Shown here: piece by piece, positions 37,959 to 46,501 of the stretch
How positions within the stretch are numbered: the stretch's first letter is position 1
Layout: the number at the start of each line of letters is the position of its first letter
The notes under the pieces: model-generated
The model's input: the letters and a program-made list of their open reading frames with translations, nothing else
Database searches by the model: none
Told to the model about the DNA's origin: nothing
Translations under genes and position numbers: made by a program
DNA from: Streptococcus anginosus subsp. whileyi MAS624
GTDB taxonomy: Bacteria; Bacillota; Bacilli; Lactobacillales; Streptococcaceae
DNA: 64,000 nt
NCBI RefSeq assembly: GCF_000478925.1
Contig: NZ_AP013072.1
Coordinates: forward strand, 1,714,501 to 1,778,500
Direction of reading: 5' to 3'

Positions 37959-38854
37959 TTTAGTTCTCCTTTTTTTGCTTTTATATATAGTTGTATCGTA
38001 TTATTAAATCTCTTTAAACCTATTTTCTCCCCAATCTTTAATATATGTTTAACCACTCTTCCTTCTTTTTCTTCTCTATTCAATAGATAGTAGTATCCAA
38101 ATAACAGAACACATAATATAATCAATAATATTATAAGTGATAACATTGAATATACTCTGATTGCTCCGTTATTTAAATAGTCTTCAAAAGAATATGGAGT
38201 TTTCTTTTCGAAGAATGAAGAGATTACAAGCGAGAAGTAAAATAAAAATGTAAAAATGTAGATAACTAATTTATTAATTGACCATTTATATTTCAACTCT
38301 CTTGGAACATCTTTTAATTCTTTTCCAACTCGTAAATAAGTAAGAAAATCTTCCGAATTGATAAAGTTCCACAGTGTAATGAAACCAGTAACCAAAGCCC
38401 ACCACTTTATATCAAAGGCTCCTAACAATAATAATATTGGTAGAAAAACTATCATAAGAACGAAAAGTGTTCTTAGTTTTATTCCCATCATTATTGCCAA
38501 TAATGAAAAAATTAAAGAATACGATAATAAGAGAAAAAATAAATCTATAAAATTTTTATTGATTTCTATTCCGACTGAAGTTAAACACTTAAAAATTACA
38601 ACTGTTAATAAGCGATAAACAATACTCCTTATAATTAATGCGATCTTATTATTATCATTTTTTCTATCAAGTTTATGATGGTTCGATGATAAAAAGTACG
38701 AAATAGATATTGCAACCATGACCAAGTACAACATTTTTATGATAAAATTACTGGTATTCTGAAAACAGTGTGTAATTACAAAAAATATCCCGACTCCTAA
38801 TAATATATGCCACCCAAAAATATCATTAAATAACTTTTTTAATTTCCTTTTCAT
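37955..38854 (-). CDS. polytopic membrane protein of unknown function
   Basis: 299 residues from the ATG at 38854 ([20 protein letters not shown]), chosen for its AAGGAG site; an upstream start at 38872 is less likely. About seven to eight hydrophobic segments are present, with a short basic N-terminus and a basic C-terminal stretch of about 40 residues ([20 protein letters not shown]). I do not recognise a family. Strongly AT-rich with many Ile, Lys and Asn codons compared with its neighbours, suggesting a faster-evolving or acquired gene. It overlaps the acetyltransferase gene by 29 bases and valS by 4, so it is translated within the valS operon. Confidence 0.8.
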   Translation of the reverse strand: MKRKLKKLFNDIFGWHILLGVGIFFVITHCFQNTSNFIIKMLYLVMVAISISYFLSSNHHKLDRKNDNNKIALIIRSIVYRLLTVVIFKCLTSVGIEINKNFIDLFFLLLSYSLIFSLLAIMMGIKLRTLFVLMIVFLPILLLLGAFDIKWWALVTGFITLWNFINSEDFLTYLRVGKELKDVPRELKYKWSINKLVIYIFTFLFYFSLVISSFFEKKTPYSFEDYLNNGAIRVYSMLSLIILLIILCVLLFGYYYLLNREEKEGRVVKHILKIGEKIGLKRFNNTIQLYIKAKKGELK

Positions 38855-39431
38855 TTTTCTCCTTCCACTCACTTTTCAGCAATCCGTAACGCAATAGGTC
38901 ACAACGTTGTCCTTGTGCGTCTTTGCGGTCACGGATGCGAGATTCGAGGGTGAAGCCAAGTTTTTCAGCAATACGCTGGCTTGCTTTGTTGTATCCATAG
39001 CATCCAATTTCGATTTTGTGGAGATTGAGTAGGGTGAAGCCAACTTCCAACAGCGCACGCGCAGCTTCTGTCACAATACCTTGCCCCCAATAATCTGGGT
39101 GAAGCAAATAGCCCATTTCAAGAACATCATCAGCATGGCGATGATTAAAATCAATCGAGCCAATGACTTCATCTGTTCCTTTCAAGCAGATACCATAACC
39201 AGACGGTATTTTTTGCTCAATCCAGCGCTTTGGCATAATGTTTTCGAGATAATTTTCCTCTTCTTCCACGCTTTCTGCAGGTGGAAAACCAGCTGGCCAA
39301 GTCACCTCTGGCAAACTCGCATAAGCAAAAATCTCTTTAGCATCTGAGACTAGACGTTGGCGCAAATACAGCCGCTCTGTCTCAATATCAGGAAGTTTAT
39401 TATCTTCAATTTGACCTAAAATATTTATCAT
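38826..39431 (-). CDS. GNAT family acetyltransferase (RimJ/RimL-like)
   Basis: 201 residues from the ATG at 39431 (MINILGQIEDNKLPDIETER), preceded by GGGAGAG. Acetyltransf_3 pattern: TERLYLRQRLVSDAKEIFAY near 18, acetyl-CoA loop YLLHPDYWGQGIVTEAARAL (about 120-139), and NKASQRIAEKLGF near 162. RimJ/RimL relatives acetylate protein N-termini or small molecules; the substrate is unknown. It is the first gene after the Val T-box, so its expression should follow valine-tRNA charging. Confidence 0.9.
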   Translation of the reverse strand: MINILGQIEDNKLPDIETERLYLRQRLVSDAKEIFAYASLPEVTWPAGFPPAESVEEEENYLENIMPKRWIEQKIPSGYGICLKGTDEVIGSIDFNHRHADDVLEMGYLLHPDYWGQGIVTEAARALLEVGFTLLNLHKIEIGCYGYNKASQRIAEKLGFTLESRIRDRKDAQGQRCDLLRYGLLKSEWKEKNEKEIKKVI

Positions 39432-39453
39432 AATTTCTCTCCCCATTCCGCTT

Positions 39454-39736
39454 ATAAAAATTCGCCCCTGCCACACATGACAGGGACGAATCACTCCGCG
39501 GTACCACCCAATTTCGGGCAGACGCCCGCAACTCTAGCTTTCTTGTTTATCTTTTATTACGTCGTTAGCCCGCTTAGGCATACGCCAGTACAATCCGCAA
39601 CTCGCTGCCTAGTCCTAAAAGTAAACAAAAAGACACCATTATTTCAATTTTAGCCTTAGCAACCAGTTTTGACATTTGTGCGGATTTCTCAGCAGTGCCG
39701 CTTTCTGTGACAAATGGGATTCAAAACACCTCTAAT
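39454..39736 (-). promoter_or_regulatory. T-box leader of the valS operon, probable Val (GTC) specifier
   Basis: The minus strand carries the T-box sequence GGTGGTACCGCGG (about 39496-39508). A terminator with stem GATTCGTCCCTGTC/GGCAGGGGCGAATTTTT follows at 39454-39493. In stem I, CATTTGT pairs with ACAAATG and GTTTT with AAAAC, leaving GTC (39671-39673) on the 3' side. This is a Val codon, agreeing with valS third in the operon. The T-box call is firm; the specifier register is tentative because the helix could extend over TC. Confidence 0.88.
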
Positions 39737-39742
39737 GCATTT

Positions 39743-39771
39743 AGTTTAACATGTTTTCTAGAGAAAATCAA
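39743..39771 (-). promoter_or_regulatory. promoter of the valS T-box operon
   Basis: The minus strand has TTGATT (39766-39771), 17 bases, TAAACT (39743-39748) preceded by TGT, an extended -10 arrangement. The -35 overlaps the last codons of the upstream DUF1912 gene. Confidence 0.7.
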
Positions 39772-40022
39772 TAATTTCTCTGCCCAAAAAGTCCGTCTGG
39801 TAGGTCATGAAATCCCTTGCCCTCTTGATAGTTGGCAAATTTCCCCAATAAAAACTGATAAGCATCCAGACGGCTCTCGTAACGAATCGCAGCTTCTTTA
39901 GCGCGTTCATCTTGGTCTTCTTCATAGACTTTCTGACTCTCTTGAAGAGCCATTTCGTTGATTGCCACCTGAGTTTTGACCCAAGCTTCAAAATCCTTTA
40001 AAAATTCTTGTTCGTACGTCAT
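39768..40022 (-). CDS. DUF1912 family small protein
   Basis: 84 residues (85 if the adjacent upstream ATG at 40025 is used). A helical, acidic protein beginning MTYEQEFLKDFEAWVKTQVA and ending in an aromatic and glycine-rich segment (GKGFHDLPDGLFGQRNY). It matches short DUF1912 proteins of streptococci by recall; function unknown. It lies 7-10 bases after the DUF438 gene and is probably its operon partner. Confidence 0.75.
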   Translation of the reverse strand: MTYEQEFLKDFEAWVKTQVAINEMALQESQKVYEEDQDERAKEAAIRYESRLDAYQFLLGKFANYQEGKGFHDLPDGLFGQRNY

Positions 40023-40032
40023 CATATACCTT

Positions 40033-41397
40033 CTAATCTACTCCTCTGTAGAAATCTTCTTCAATATCACGGAAAGGCTGAATATCTTGGACATATTCCA
40101 GCACACCTTGAAATTCTCCTGCTTCATCTCGCACTGCCGCATATGTCACATGAACAAATTTATCCCGCGACTCAGACTTGAACCACATAACAAACTTGTC
40201 TCGCTTGCCTTCACTCAATTCCTTAAAAATAAAGCGAACTTTCTCCAAAAACTTAGGCGGGTGGCACAGCTCGACATTGCGCCCCACTTGACTCGGCGTC
40301 CGCTTGAAAATCATCTCGTCGGCTGGTACGCTGTCATTGTAGTACTGGAAAATATCTTCCTTATTGACAAAGGTAATCTCCATCGGCAGATGATTCAAGA
40401 TTAGATTTGCCTCTTCCACTGACAAATAGCCATGTCCAAACGGCTGTTGGTTCTGCCGATCAAAATTGTTTTCTGCCTTTTTCTTTTTTGGTTTAAAGGA
40501 AATGGTGACCTGCCCATCAGGCGTCTCAATGACTTGCTGAATAGTACCGTCTGACACCAACTCATCACTAGCTGCCGCTTCGCTTCCAGTCTTCTCAGCA
40601 GCCTCTTTTTCTGCCTCCGTGAATGATTGACAATCTGGTACCCATTTCTCAGTCGGCTTGATAATCGCATAACCGTAGGCACCACTTTCTTCTGCAATTT
40701 TCAACCAATCGTCCTGTGTGAAAGATTCCAGCAAAATCATAAGCAAGATGGACTCTTCCTTGAAAATCATCGCTTCAAACTCAGCTGCAAAATTTTCAAA
40801 TGTTGCTCGAACTTGCTCGATACCTAGATTGGACAAATCTTCAGCAGCAGTCTTTGCTTCTTGAAAAAGCTCTCGAATCTGGTCGTCCACACCCCACATA
40901 ACCTTGGGTGGTGAATCGTGACCATATCTCTCCATAATCGGAAACATCAGCTCTTCCTTGCGCTGATAATGAATGTCAAATTGACCGACCAAGCCCAGCT
41001 GGCGCATCAACCCCTTTTCCAACTCTGTCTTCATTTCTGCATCATCTGTTTGAGCATAGGTATCAAGGAGGCGCCGGATCCGCAACAGAGCCGCTCTCAG
41101 AGCCAGATTTTCCTGCTTAAAAATTTGAACTGGATGTCCTGGGTGATCTGTGTCAGCCACTTCTACATTTTTCACTGCTCCCTTAAAAAGATTCGCATGA
41201 ACATTGCAAAGCGACATAACATCCTCAAAAGTTACACCCGTATCCGAGTTCATCAGTTCGTGCTCCATAAGACTGATCTCAATAGCCGAAACACCTGTAA
41301 AATGTTTGTTAAACTGCTCTTGAACCTCCTCTGCTGTTGCACCATGATGCAAATCCAGCAAAATGGATTTCAAAATTTCAATTCGTTCATCTGCCAT
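40033..41397 (-). CDS. DUF438 / hemerythrin-like / PAS protein
   Basis: 454 residues. The DUF438 helical domain (about 5-85) contains HHGATAEEVQEQFNKHFTGV. A hemerythrin HHE-like four-helix domain (about 95-240) has metal-ligand candidates in DHPGHPVQIF, FDIHYQRKEELMFPIMERYG and FEAMIFKEESILLMILLESF. A charged linker (255-320) leads to a PAS domain (about 330-445) starting LILNHLPMEITFVNKEDIFQ. Hemerythrin-PAS proteins of this type are thought to sense oxygen, nitric oxide or iron; none is well characterised in streptococci. The start overlaps the DUF1858 stop by one base. Confidence 0.9.
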   Translation of the reverse strand: MADERIEILKSILLDLHHGATAEEVQEQFNKHFTGVSAIEISLMEHELMNSDTGVTFEDVMSLCNVHANLFKGAVKNVEVADTDHPGHPVQIFKQENLALRAALLRIRRLLDTYAQTDDAEMKTELEKGLMRQLGLVGQFDIHYQRKEELMFPIMERYGHDSPPKVMWGVDDQIRELFQEAKTAAEDLSNLGIEQVRATFENFAAEFEAMIFKEESILLMILLESFTQDDWLKIAEESGAYGYAIIKPTEKWVPDCQSFTEAEKEAAEKTGSEAAASDELVSDGTIQQVIETPDGQVTISFKPKKKKAENNFDRQNQQPFGHGYLSVEEANLILNHLPMEITFVNKEDIFQYYNDSVPADEMIFKRTPSQVGRNVELCHPPKFLEKVRFIFKELSEGKRDKFVMWFKSESRDKFVHVTYAAVRDEAGEFQGVLEYVQDIQPFRDIEEDFYRGVD

Positions 41398-41630
41398 TAG
41401 TCTAGCCCCACCACTTCATAGCCATTTGCTTCCAATGTCATGACAATTTTATCCATAGGGGTTCCCTCTAACTTAGAACCTTGCTTTAACGACACCTTGC
41501 GACCAACCGTATTGCGCATGATCGGATTGGCAAGTGGCTTAAAACCAAGCTCCACCAAAATCTCCAACACTTCTGGGTGCTTGTCAACTACTTCTGCCAC
41601 AGGAATGGATACATCAATGATATTGTCCAT
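41397..41630 (-). CDS. DUF1858 domain protein
   Basis: 77 residues with the DUF1858/ScdA-N-like pattern IDVSIPVAEVVDKHPEVLEI, then LVELGFKPLANPIMRNTVGR. In iron-sulfur repair proteins (ScdA/RIC) a related short domain is fused to a hemerythrin domain; here it is encoded separately, overlapping the DUF438/hemerythrin gene by one base. Joint action in iron, oxygen or nitric-oxide response is inference. The ATG at 41630 follows GAGGTGAAG, with an extended -10 (TGTTATAAT) at 41658-41666. Confidence 0.88.
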   Translation of the reverse strand: MDNIIDVSIPVAEVVDKHPEVLEILVELGFKPLANPIMRNTVGRKVSLKQGSKLEGTPMDKIVMTLEANGYEVVGLD

Positions 41631-41939
41631 ACTTCACCTCATGAACATTTTTCTATTATTATAACACAAAAAGCAGTTGCTTTCTAAGCAAAACCAAAAC
41701 GCTCTTTATCTTTGATTCATTCCATTTTTCTGAATCAAGCATCTATAACTATTTTTAATATAGTATAAGTAATTGTTATAATAAAATGATTCTGTGTTTT
41801 TCACAAGCAAAATAATTGATAAATTCTCTTTTCAAAGCAAAATATTTCACAAATAAAAGAAAGATTATTAAATCGCAGATTTGAAAACGTTTTTATAATC
41901 GTGATATAATAATTTCAAAAACAGGATGAAGGAGATAGT
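41631..41939. other. divergent control region between DUF1858 and FabK-like genes
   Basis: 309 bases without a gene. Toward DUF1858 there is an extended -10 at 41658-41666. A palindrome TTGCTT-TCT-AAGCAA (41677-41691) lies at the matching -35 position. An inverted repeat TTGATTC/GAATCAA lies at 41712-41738. Two TTTCACAA motifs are present; the one at 41837-41854 (AAGCAAAATATTTCACAA) has a perfect Rex half-site and a poor second half. The FabK-like promoter is at its right end. Very AT-rich. Confidence 0.6.
41881..41910 (+). promoter_or_regulatory. FabK-like gene promoter with cre-like site
   Basis: TTGAAA (41881-41886), 18 bases, TATAAT (41905-41910) with an upstream TGA, forming an extended -10. 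TGAAAACGTTTTTA (41882-41895) matches the cre consensus TGWAANCGNTNWCA at 13 of 14 positions and overlaps the -35, so CcpA control is plausible. Confidence 0.65.
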
Positions 41940-42872
41940 ATGTCTATTACAACTTTACTAAACATCAAATATCCAATTTTTCAAGGTGCTATGGCGCAAA
42001 TTTCTCACTATCAGTTGGCTGCTGCTGTTTCAGAAGCGGGTGGCTTGGGGATTATTGCTTCAGGTGGTATGACTAGCGACCAATTGCGCGAAGAAATTCG
42101 TGAATTGCGTAAACTCACAGACAAACCATTCGCTGTTAATGTGATGCTGATGCTGAAAAACATCGAAGAGCTTGTGAATGTTATCACCGAAGAAAAAGTT
42201 CCTGTTGTGACAACTGGTGCTGGCACCCCTAAATTTATTCTGCCTGCTCTCAAAGAAGCAGGTATCAAGGTTATTCCGGTCATTGCCAGCGTGAAACATG
42301 CTAAAAAAATGCAGGAATTAGGTGTTGACGCTGTTATCGCTGAAGGAGCTGAAGCGGGTGGTCATATCGGTAGCACCAATACCATGGCTTTGCTGCCACA
42401 AATCGCTGATGCGGTTGATATTCCCGTGATTGGTGCAGGAGGTATTGCAGACGGTCGTGGACTTGCTGCTGCTTTCGTTTTAGGCGCACAAGGAGCTCAG
42501 CTCGGTACGGTGTTTCTCGCGTCAAAAGAATGCCCAATCGCTGAAAGTTATAAAGAAGCCGTTCTCAAGGCAAATGATACAGATACAGCTGTCACAGGAA
42601 GGAGGGCGGGTGCACCCGTTCGTTGTATCCGAAACGAAATGACAGATCATTATATAGAACTTGAAAATAAAGGTACCAGCCGTGAGGAATTGGAAGAGAT
42701 TACTATTGGAGCTCTCTCAAAAGCTGTATATGACGGAGACACCAAAAACGGCTCCATGATGTGCGGTCAAATTGCTGGTATGATAAAAGAAATCCGACCA
42801 TGCAAAGAAATCATTGAAACAATCGTCTCAGATGCACAAAAAGCATTGGAAAACACAGAGATTTCCTTGTAA
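41940..42872 (+). CDS. FabK-like / nitronate monooxygenase family flavoenzyme
   Basis: 310 residues, FMN-dependent TIM barrel. Motifs are YPIFQGAMAQIS (11-22), GGLGIIASGGM, NVMLMLKN, VTTGAGTP, AEGAEAGGHIGS (about 133; the catalytic His region of FabK/2-nitropropane dioxygenase proteins) and GAGGIADGRGLAAAFVLGAQ. It is close to the enoyl-ACP reductase FabK but lies outside a fatty-acid cluster and carries the changes MCGQIAGMIKEI near the end. Either an alternative enoyl reductase or a nitronate monooxygenase; sequence alone does not decide. Ribosome site AAGGAG. Confidence 0.88.
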   Translation: MSITTLLNIKYPIFQGAMAQISHYQLAAAVSEAGGLGIIASGGMTSDQLREEIRELRKLTDKPFAVNVMLMLKNIEELVNVITEEKVPVVTTGAGTPKFILPALKEAGIKVIPVIASVKHAKKMQELGVDAVIAEGAEAGGHIGSTNTMALLPQIADAVDIPVIGAGGIADGRGLAAAFVLGAQGAQLGTVFLASKECPIAESYKEAVLKANDTDTAVTGRRAGAPVRCIRNEMTDHYIELENKGTSREELEEITIGALSKAVYDGDTKNGSMMCGQIAGMIKEIRPCKEIIETIVSDAQKALENTEISL

Positions 42873-42877
42873 AATCG

Positions 42878-42914
42878 AAAAAACTTGTAGAAAATGATCT
42901 CTACAAGTTTTTCT
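42878..42914 (+). terminator. Rho-independent terminator of the FabK-like gene
   Basis: AAAAACTTGTAGA-AAATGA-TCTCTACAAGTTTTT: a long stem (ACTTGTAGA with TCTACAAGT) followed by T residues, right after the stop. Confidence 0.9.
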
Positions 42915-43156
42915 ATTGCTGAAGTAGTTAAAAATATTTGCGTTTCATTTTAGTTGCTCAACTTCTGTCGCCTATTTGTCTCATCTGCCTCAAACTAGAC
43001 TCACTCATGAACAAGTCCATTTACCAAATACTATAAAATATCAATAGCATTGCTACAGGATACCTTCTTTGCAATTTTTACATCCTGATTCTTTGAACTT
43101 TCGTTGTTAGGAAGTGCCTTGTATATTATTCTAACATACAGTAAAAGTATTTCATA
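42915..43156. other. 242 bases with no recognisable gene
   Basis: AT-rich DNA between the terminator of the FabK-like gene and the former end of the cytidine deaminase gene. I see no reading frame, terminator or repeat here that I can support. Confidence 0.5.
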
Positions 43157-43207
43157 TCATTTCCCGTCATTTTCAGTACGTTCTTGTCCCCACCAGTAAG
43201 GCATGAG
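43157..43207 (-). pseudogene. untranslated former C-terminus of the cytidine deaminase
   Basis: Past the TAA at 43208-43210 the same frame continues LMPYWWGQERTENDGK and then TGA at 43157-43159. An aromatic PYWWG-type tail is what I expect at the end of this deaminase family, so TAA probably arose from GAA. Confidence 0.6.
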
Positions 43208-43588
43208 TTATCCCAAAGTAATCGTTTCGCGTTTTTCAAAATCCAACATAAACTCTAGATGACGATTCTCAGGATTCAACTCCATTAAAAATTCTCTACA
43301 CGCCCCACAAGGCATACCAGAACCTCCTCCATAAGGTGGTTTATCACGAAAAGCCAATACTCGTTTCATTTTTGTTTGTCCAGAACACTGATACATATTA
43401 AAGGCTGCTACCCTTTCAGCGCAGAGATGAAAAACACCATAGGTTCCTTCAAAGCAAAAGCCGGTATAAATCTTTCCATCCTCTGCTTCAATAGCTGCTA
43501 CAACATGATTAGCGTACACAAAGGGCGATACCTCATGCGGATCATAGAGCTTCTTGGCTTCTTCATACATTTTTTCCCAAATATCCAT
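43208..43588 (-). CDS. cytidine deaminase family protein, apparently shortened
   Basis: 126 residues. Zinc site: FHLCAERVAAFNMY (His/Cys and catalytic Glu, about 54-66) and GMPCGACREFLMEL (about 92-105), the CxxC pair. It deaminates cytidine or a related base; substrate not fixed by sequence. It ends ETITLG-stop, whereas the frame downstream suggests about 16 more residues (43157-43207). The catalytic core is complete, so activity may survive. One base separates it from rlmD upstream. Confidence 0.88.
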   Translation of the reverse strand: MDIWEKMYEEAKKLYDPHEVSPFVYANHVVAAIEAEDGKIYTGFCFEGTYGVFHLCAERVAAFNMYQCSGQTKMKRVLAFRDKPPYGGGSGMPCGACREFLMELNPENRHLEFMLDFEKRETITLG

Positions 43589-43589
43589 T

Positions 43590-44948
43590 CTAATCCTCTT
43601 TCCTCATCAACTTCACTACAGCCTCGGTCCTGGCTGTGTGTGGAAACATATCCACAGATTGAATATAATGAACATCGTAGACCTTGCTCAATTGCACCAA
43701 ATCTCTAGCTAGAGTAGAGACATTACAGGAGACATAAACCATTTTCTTCGGTGCATAACGGACAATCGTCTCAAGCAGCTTTTTATCCAAGCCAGTTCGT
43801 GGTGGATCGACAATCAAAGCATCCGCCCGATAGCCTTCCTTATACCAACGAGGAATAATGCTTTCAGCAGTCCCAGTCTCATAATGAGTATTGTTAAAGC
43901 CTAAGCGAGCAGCATTTCGCTTAGCATCTTCAATAGCTTCCGGAATAATGTCCATACCTCGCAGAGACTTGACTCTTTTAGCAAAGGCAAAGCCAATCGT
44001 TCCCACGCCGCAATAAGCATCAATCAAATGCTCTTCAGATGTCACATCAAGCGCCTTGACTGCTTCACTGTAAAGCACTTCTGTCTGCTCTGGATTGAGC
44101 TGGTAAAAAGCCCTAGGCGATAAGGAAAACTCGTAATCCAAAACACCTTCTTGAATTGTCTCTTTTCCCCAGATAATTTCCGTCTTATCTCCATAAATTT
44201 CACTTGATTTTGTCGTATGGTAATTGACCGCCACTGCTTCTAATTCTGGAAATTCTGCTGTTAAATCTCGAATGACTGGAGAGAAGTCCAACTTCTTTCC
44301 CGTGACAAAGATCATCTGCACCTGTCCCGTTTTCCGAGCCCTGCGAATCATAACCGTCCGAACGCCTGCTCTCTTACGCTCATCGTAGATAGGAAGATTG
44401 TACTTCCCCAAAAGGAGAGCCACTTTATTGATGATTTTCTGCGTTACCTTATCCTGAACCAAACAGTTTTTCAAAGAAATCAGATAATGGGAATTCTGCG
44501 CATAAAGCCCTGCTTTGACTTCATCTCCTAATTTCCGTGTCTGAAATTGAAGCTTAGCCCGATAGTAAAGTGGTTCTTGCATGCCAATCGTTGGACGAAT
44601 CTCATAGTTTTCATAACCTTGAGGTGCAAATTTTTTCAAAGCCTGCCGCAGCAGATCTGTCTTAAATTCTAACTGTTTGTCATAATGCAAGTGCATAATC
44701 TGGCAGCCCCCGCATTTTTCATAAATCTCACAAGGAGGCTCTACTCGATACTTGGTGCGTTTGTTAATCGTCAACAGTTTTGCTTCGACAAAATTACGCT
44801 TAACCGTCGTGATTTGACAAAAAATATCCTCACCTTTTAAAGCACCTGGCACAAAGACCAATGTCTTTTTATAAAATCCAATCCCTTCCCCGTTGATTCC
44901 CATTTTTTTGATTTTCAAGGGGATTTTTTGTTTTACTTTCAGATTCAT
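43590..44948 (-). CDS. rlmD: 23S rRNA uracil-C5 methyltransferase, RlmD/RlmC type
   Basis: 452 residues. An N-terminal TRAM domain (about 5-62) precedes a 4Fe-4S motif ([20 protein letters not shown] with a further Cys near 166, CLVQD). SAM-binding is at [16 protein letters not shown] (about 312-327). The catalytic nucleophile Cys is in [14 protein letters not shown] (about 410), with [11 protein letters not shown] before it. Methylates U1939 or U747 of 23S rRNA in relatives. Gram-positive members may modify both sites; the exact site is not decidable here. Divergent from recX. Confidence 0.93.
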   Translation of the reverse strand: MNLKVKQKIPLKIKKMGINGEGIGFYKKTLVFVPGALKGEDIFCQITTVKRNFVEAKLLTINKRTKYRVEPPCEIYEKCGGCQIMHLHYDKQLEFKTDLLRQALKKFAPQGYENYEIRPTIGMQEPLYYRAKLQFQTRKLGDEVKAGLYAQNSHYLISLKNCLVQDKVTQKIINKVALLLGKYNLPIYDERKRAGVRTVMIRRARKTGQVQMIFVTGKKLDFSPVIRDLTAEFPELEAVAVNYHTTKSSEIYGDKTEIIWGKETIQEGVLDYEFSLSPRAFYQLNPEQTEVLYSEAVKALDVTSEEHLIDAYCGVGTIGFAFAKRVKSLRGMDIIPEAIEDAKRNAARLGFNNTHYETGTAESIIPRWYKEGYRADALIVDPPRTGLDKKLLETIVRYAPKKMVYVSCNVSTLARDLVQLSKVYDVHYIQSVDMFPHTARTEAVVKLMRKED

Positions 44949-44985
44949 AAACCTATCTTACCATATTTTGAGGTATAATAGAATC

Positions 44986-45762
44986 ATGAAAATTACAAAA
45001 ATCGAAAAGAAAAAGCGGCTTTATCTCTTAGAGCTGGATGAGACAGAAAAACTGTATATCACCGAAGATACCATTGTTCATTTTATGTTGTCAAAAGGCA
45101 TGAACATTACTGAGCAAGAGCTGAAAAAAATCCAAGAATATGCTCAATTTTCTTATGGAAAAAATCTGGCATTGTATCATCTTTCTTTCAAGCAGCGTAC
45201 TGTAAAGGAAGTCAATGATTATTTGCGTAAGCACGACATGGAAGAGGAAACGATTGTTCACGTTATTGACAACTTAAAAAAAGACAACTGGCTAGATGAT
45301 GCCAAATATGCTCATGCTGTTATCAATGCTAACCTCTTGTCTGGAGACAAAGGTGCTTATGCGCTCAAGCAAAAGTTAATGCAAAAAGGAATTGCTGCTT
45401 CTATCATTGATGATGAATTACATCAACATGATTTTACAAATCTAGCAGAAACAGTTGCTCAAAAATTACTCAAAAAATATCAAGGGAAGCTCCCGACAAA
45501 AGCACTTCACGATAAAATCTTACAACAGCTCATCAATAAAGGTTTTTCCTATGAAGAATCAAAAGTGGCATACCAAAACCTCACGATAGAAGATGATGAT
45601 GGAAACCAGCAAGAATTGCTTTACAAAGAATTAGACAAACAATACCGCAAGTATTCTAAAAAATACGATGGCTATGATTTAAAACAACGGCTCACCCAAG
45701 CACTCGCACGCAAAGGCTACGATTTTTCTGATATTGCTAGCGCTCTCAGAGAATATCTATAA
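44986..45762 (+). CDS. recX: recombination regulator RecX
   Basis: 258 residues from the ATG at 44986 ([20 protein letters not shown]). Three repeated three-helix RecX modules are visible, e.g. [20 protein letters not shown] (about 65-84), [20 protein letters not shown] and [19 protein letters not shown]. Family role: modulates RecA filaments. TATAAT (44974-44979) lies only 6 bases before the ATG and no ribosome site is positioned well, so the mRNA may be leaderless or come from further upstream. A longer frame from 44893 inside rlmD is not credible. Confidence 0.93.
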   Translation: MKITKIEKKKRLYLLELDETEKLYITEDTIVHFMLSKGMNITEQELKKIQEYAQFSYGKNLALYHLSFKQRTVKEVNDYLRKHDMEEETIVHVIDNLKKDNWLDDAKYAHAVINANLLSGDKGAYALKQKLMQKGIAASIIDDELHQHDFTNLAETVAQKLLKKYQGKLPTKALHDKILQQLINKGFSYEESKVAYQNLTIEDDDGNQQELLYKELDKQYRKYSKKYDGYDLKQRLTQALARKGYDFSDIASALREYL

Positions 45763-45802
45763 AAAATGTAAGGTTTATTTATGTTTTTTCATGAAAATAT
45801 GT

Positions 45803-45808
45803 TACAAT
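45803..45808 (+). promoter_or_regulatory. -10 of ntdP promoter
   Basis: TACAAT preceded by TGT (extended -10 with one mismatch), about 40 bases before the ntdP ATG. Confidence 0.45.
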
Positions 45809-45848
45809 AAGAGCGATAACCTGATTAATTGTAGAAAGTTGGTAGAAG

Positions 45849-46382
45849 ATGAAGCTTCCAAAAGAAGGCGACTTTATTACAATTCAAAGTTATAAGCATA
45901 ATGGAAGTCTGCACCGCACTTGGCGCGATACCATGGTACTAAAAACAACAGAAAATGCCATTATTGGTGTCAACGACCACACCTTGGTCACAGAAAGTGA
46001 CGGGCGGCGTTGGGTGACACGTGAGCCAGCTATTGTCTATTTTCATAAAAAATATTGGTTTAACATTATCGCTATGATCCGCGAAAATGGGATTTCCTAC
46101 TATTGCAATCTAGCCAGCCCCTATTATCTTGATGCAGAAGCATTAAAATACATAGATTATGATTTAGATGTCAAAGTCTTCACCAATGGTGAAAAGCGAT
46201 TGCTGGATGTAGATGAATACGAGCGCCACAAGCGGCAAATGAACTATTCCAATGATTTAGATTACATTCTCAAGGAGAATGTGAAAATCTTAGTAGACTG
46301 GATTAATAATGAGCGTGGACCTTTTTCACAAGCCTATGTCAATATTTGGTACAAACGTTATGTAGAGCTAAAGAATCGCTAA
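45849..46382 (+). CDS. ntdP: nucleoside tri-/diphosphate phosphatase, DUF402 family
   Basis: 177 residues, the family length. DUF402 beta-barrel fold with the pattern [20 protein letters not shown] (12-31) and [20 protein letters not shown] (about 56-75). The metal-binding segment is [20 protein letters not shown] (about 103-122), and the C-terminal helices end in [14 protein letters not shown]. Relatives hydrolyse nucleoside tri- and diphosphates with metal ions. A terminator follows at 46390-46410. Confidence 0.93.
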   Translation: MKLPKEGDFITIQSYKHNGSLHRTWRDTMVLKTTENAIIGVNDHTLVTESDGRRWVTREPAIVYFHKKYWFNIIAMIRENGISYYCNLASPYYLDAEALKYIDYDLDVKVFTNGEKRLLDVDEYERHKRQMNYSNDLDYILKENVKILVDWINNERGPFSQAYVNIWYKRYVELKNR

Positions 46383-46389
46383 AGTTGCC

Positions 46390-46410
46390 AAGGGACCTCT
46401 GGTCCTTTTT
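46390..46410 (+). terminator. Rho-independent terminator of ntdP
   Basis: AAGGGACC-TCT-GGTCCTTTTT, eight bases after the ntdP stop. Confidence 0.85.
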
Positions 46411-46430
46411 GATTTTCAAAGAACAATTTC

Positions 46431-46459
46431 TTGCAATTCAAGCTTATTTTATGTATCAT
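46431..46459 (+). promoter_or_regulatory. promoter of the DUF960 gene
   Basis: TTGCAA (46431-46436), 17 bases, TATCAT (46454-46459), about 43 bases before the ATG at 46502. Confidence 0.6.
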
Positions 46460-46501
46460 ATAGAAAATCCTTTGATGAATGAGCACAGAAAGGAAGAAAC
46501 G

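Noticed and set aside
42915..43207. A separate small gene upstream of the FabK-like terminator
   Set aside because: The only protein-like stretch is the 16-codon continuation of the cytidine deaminase frame.
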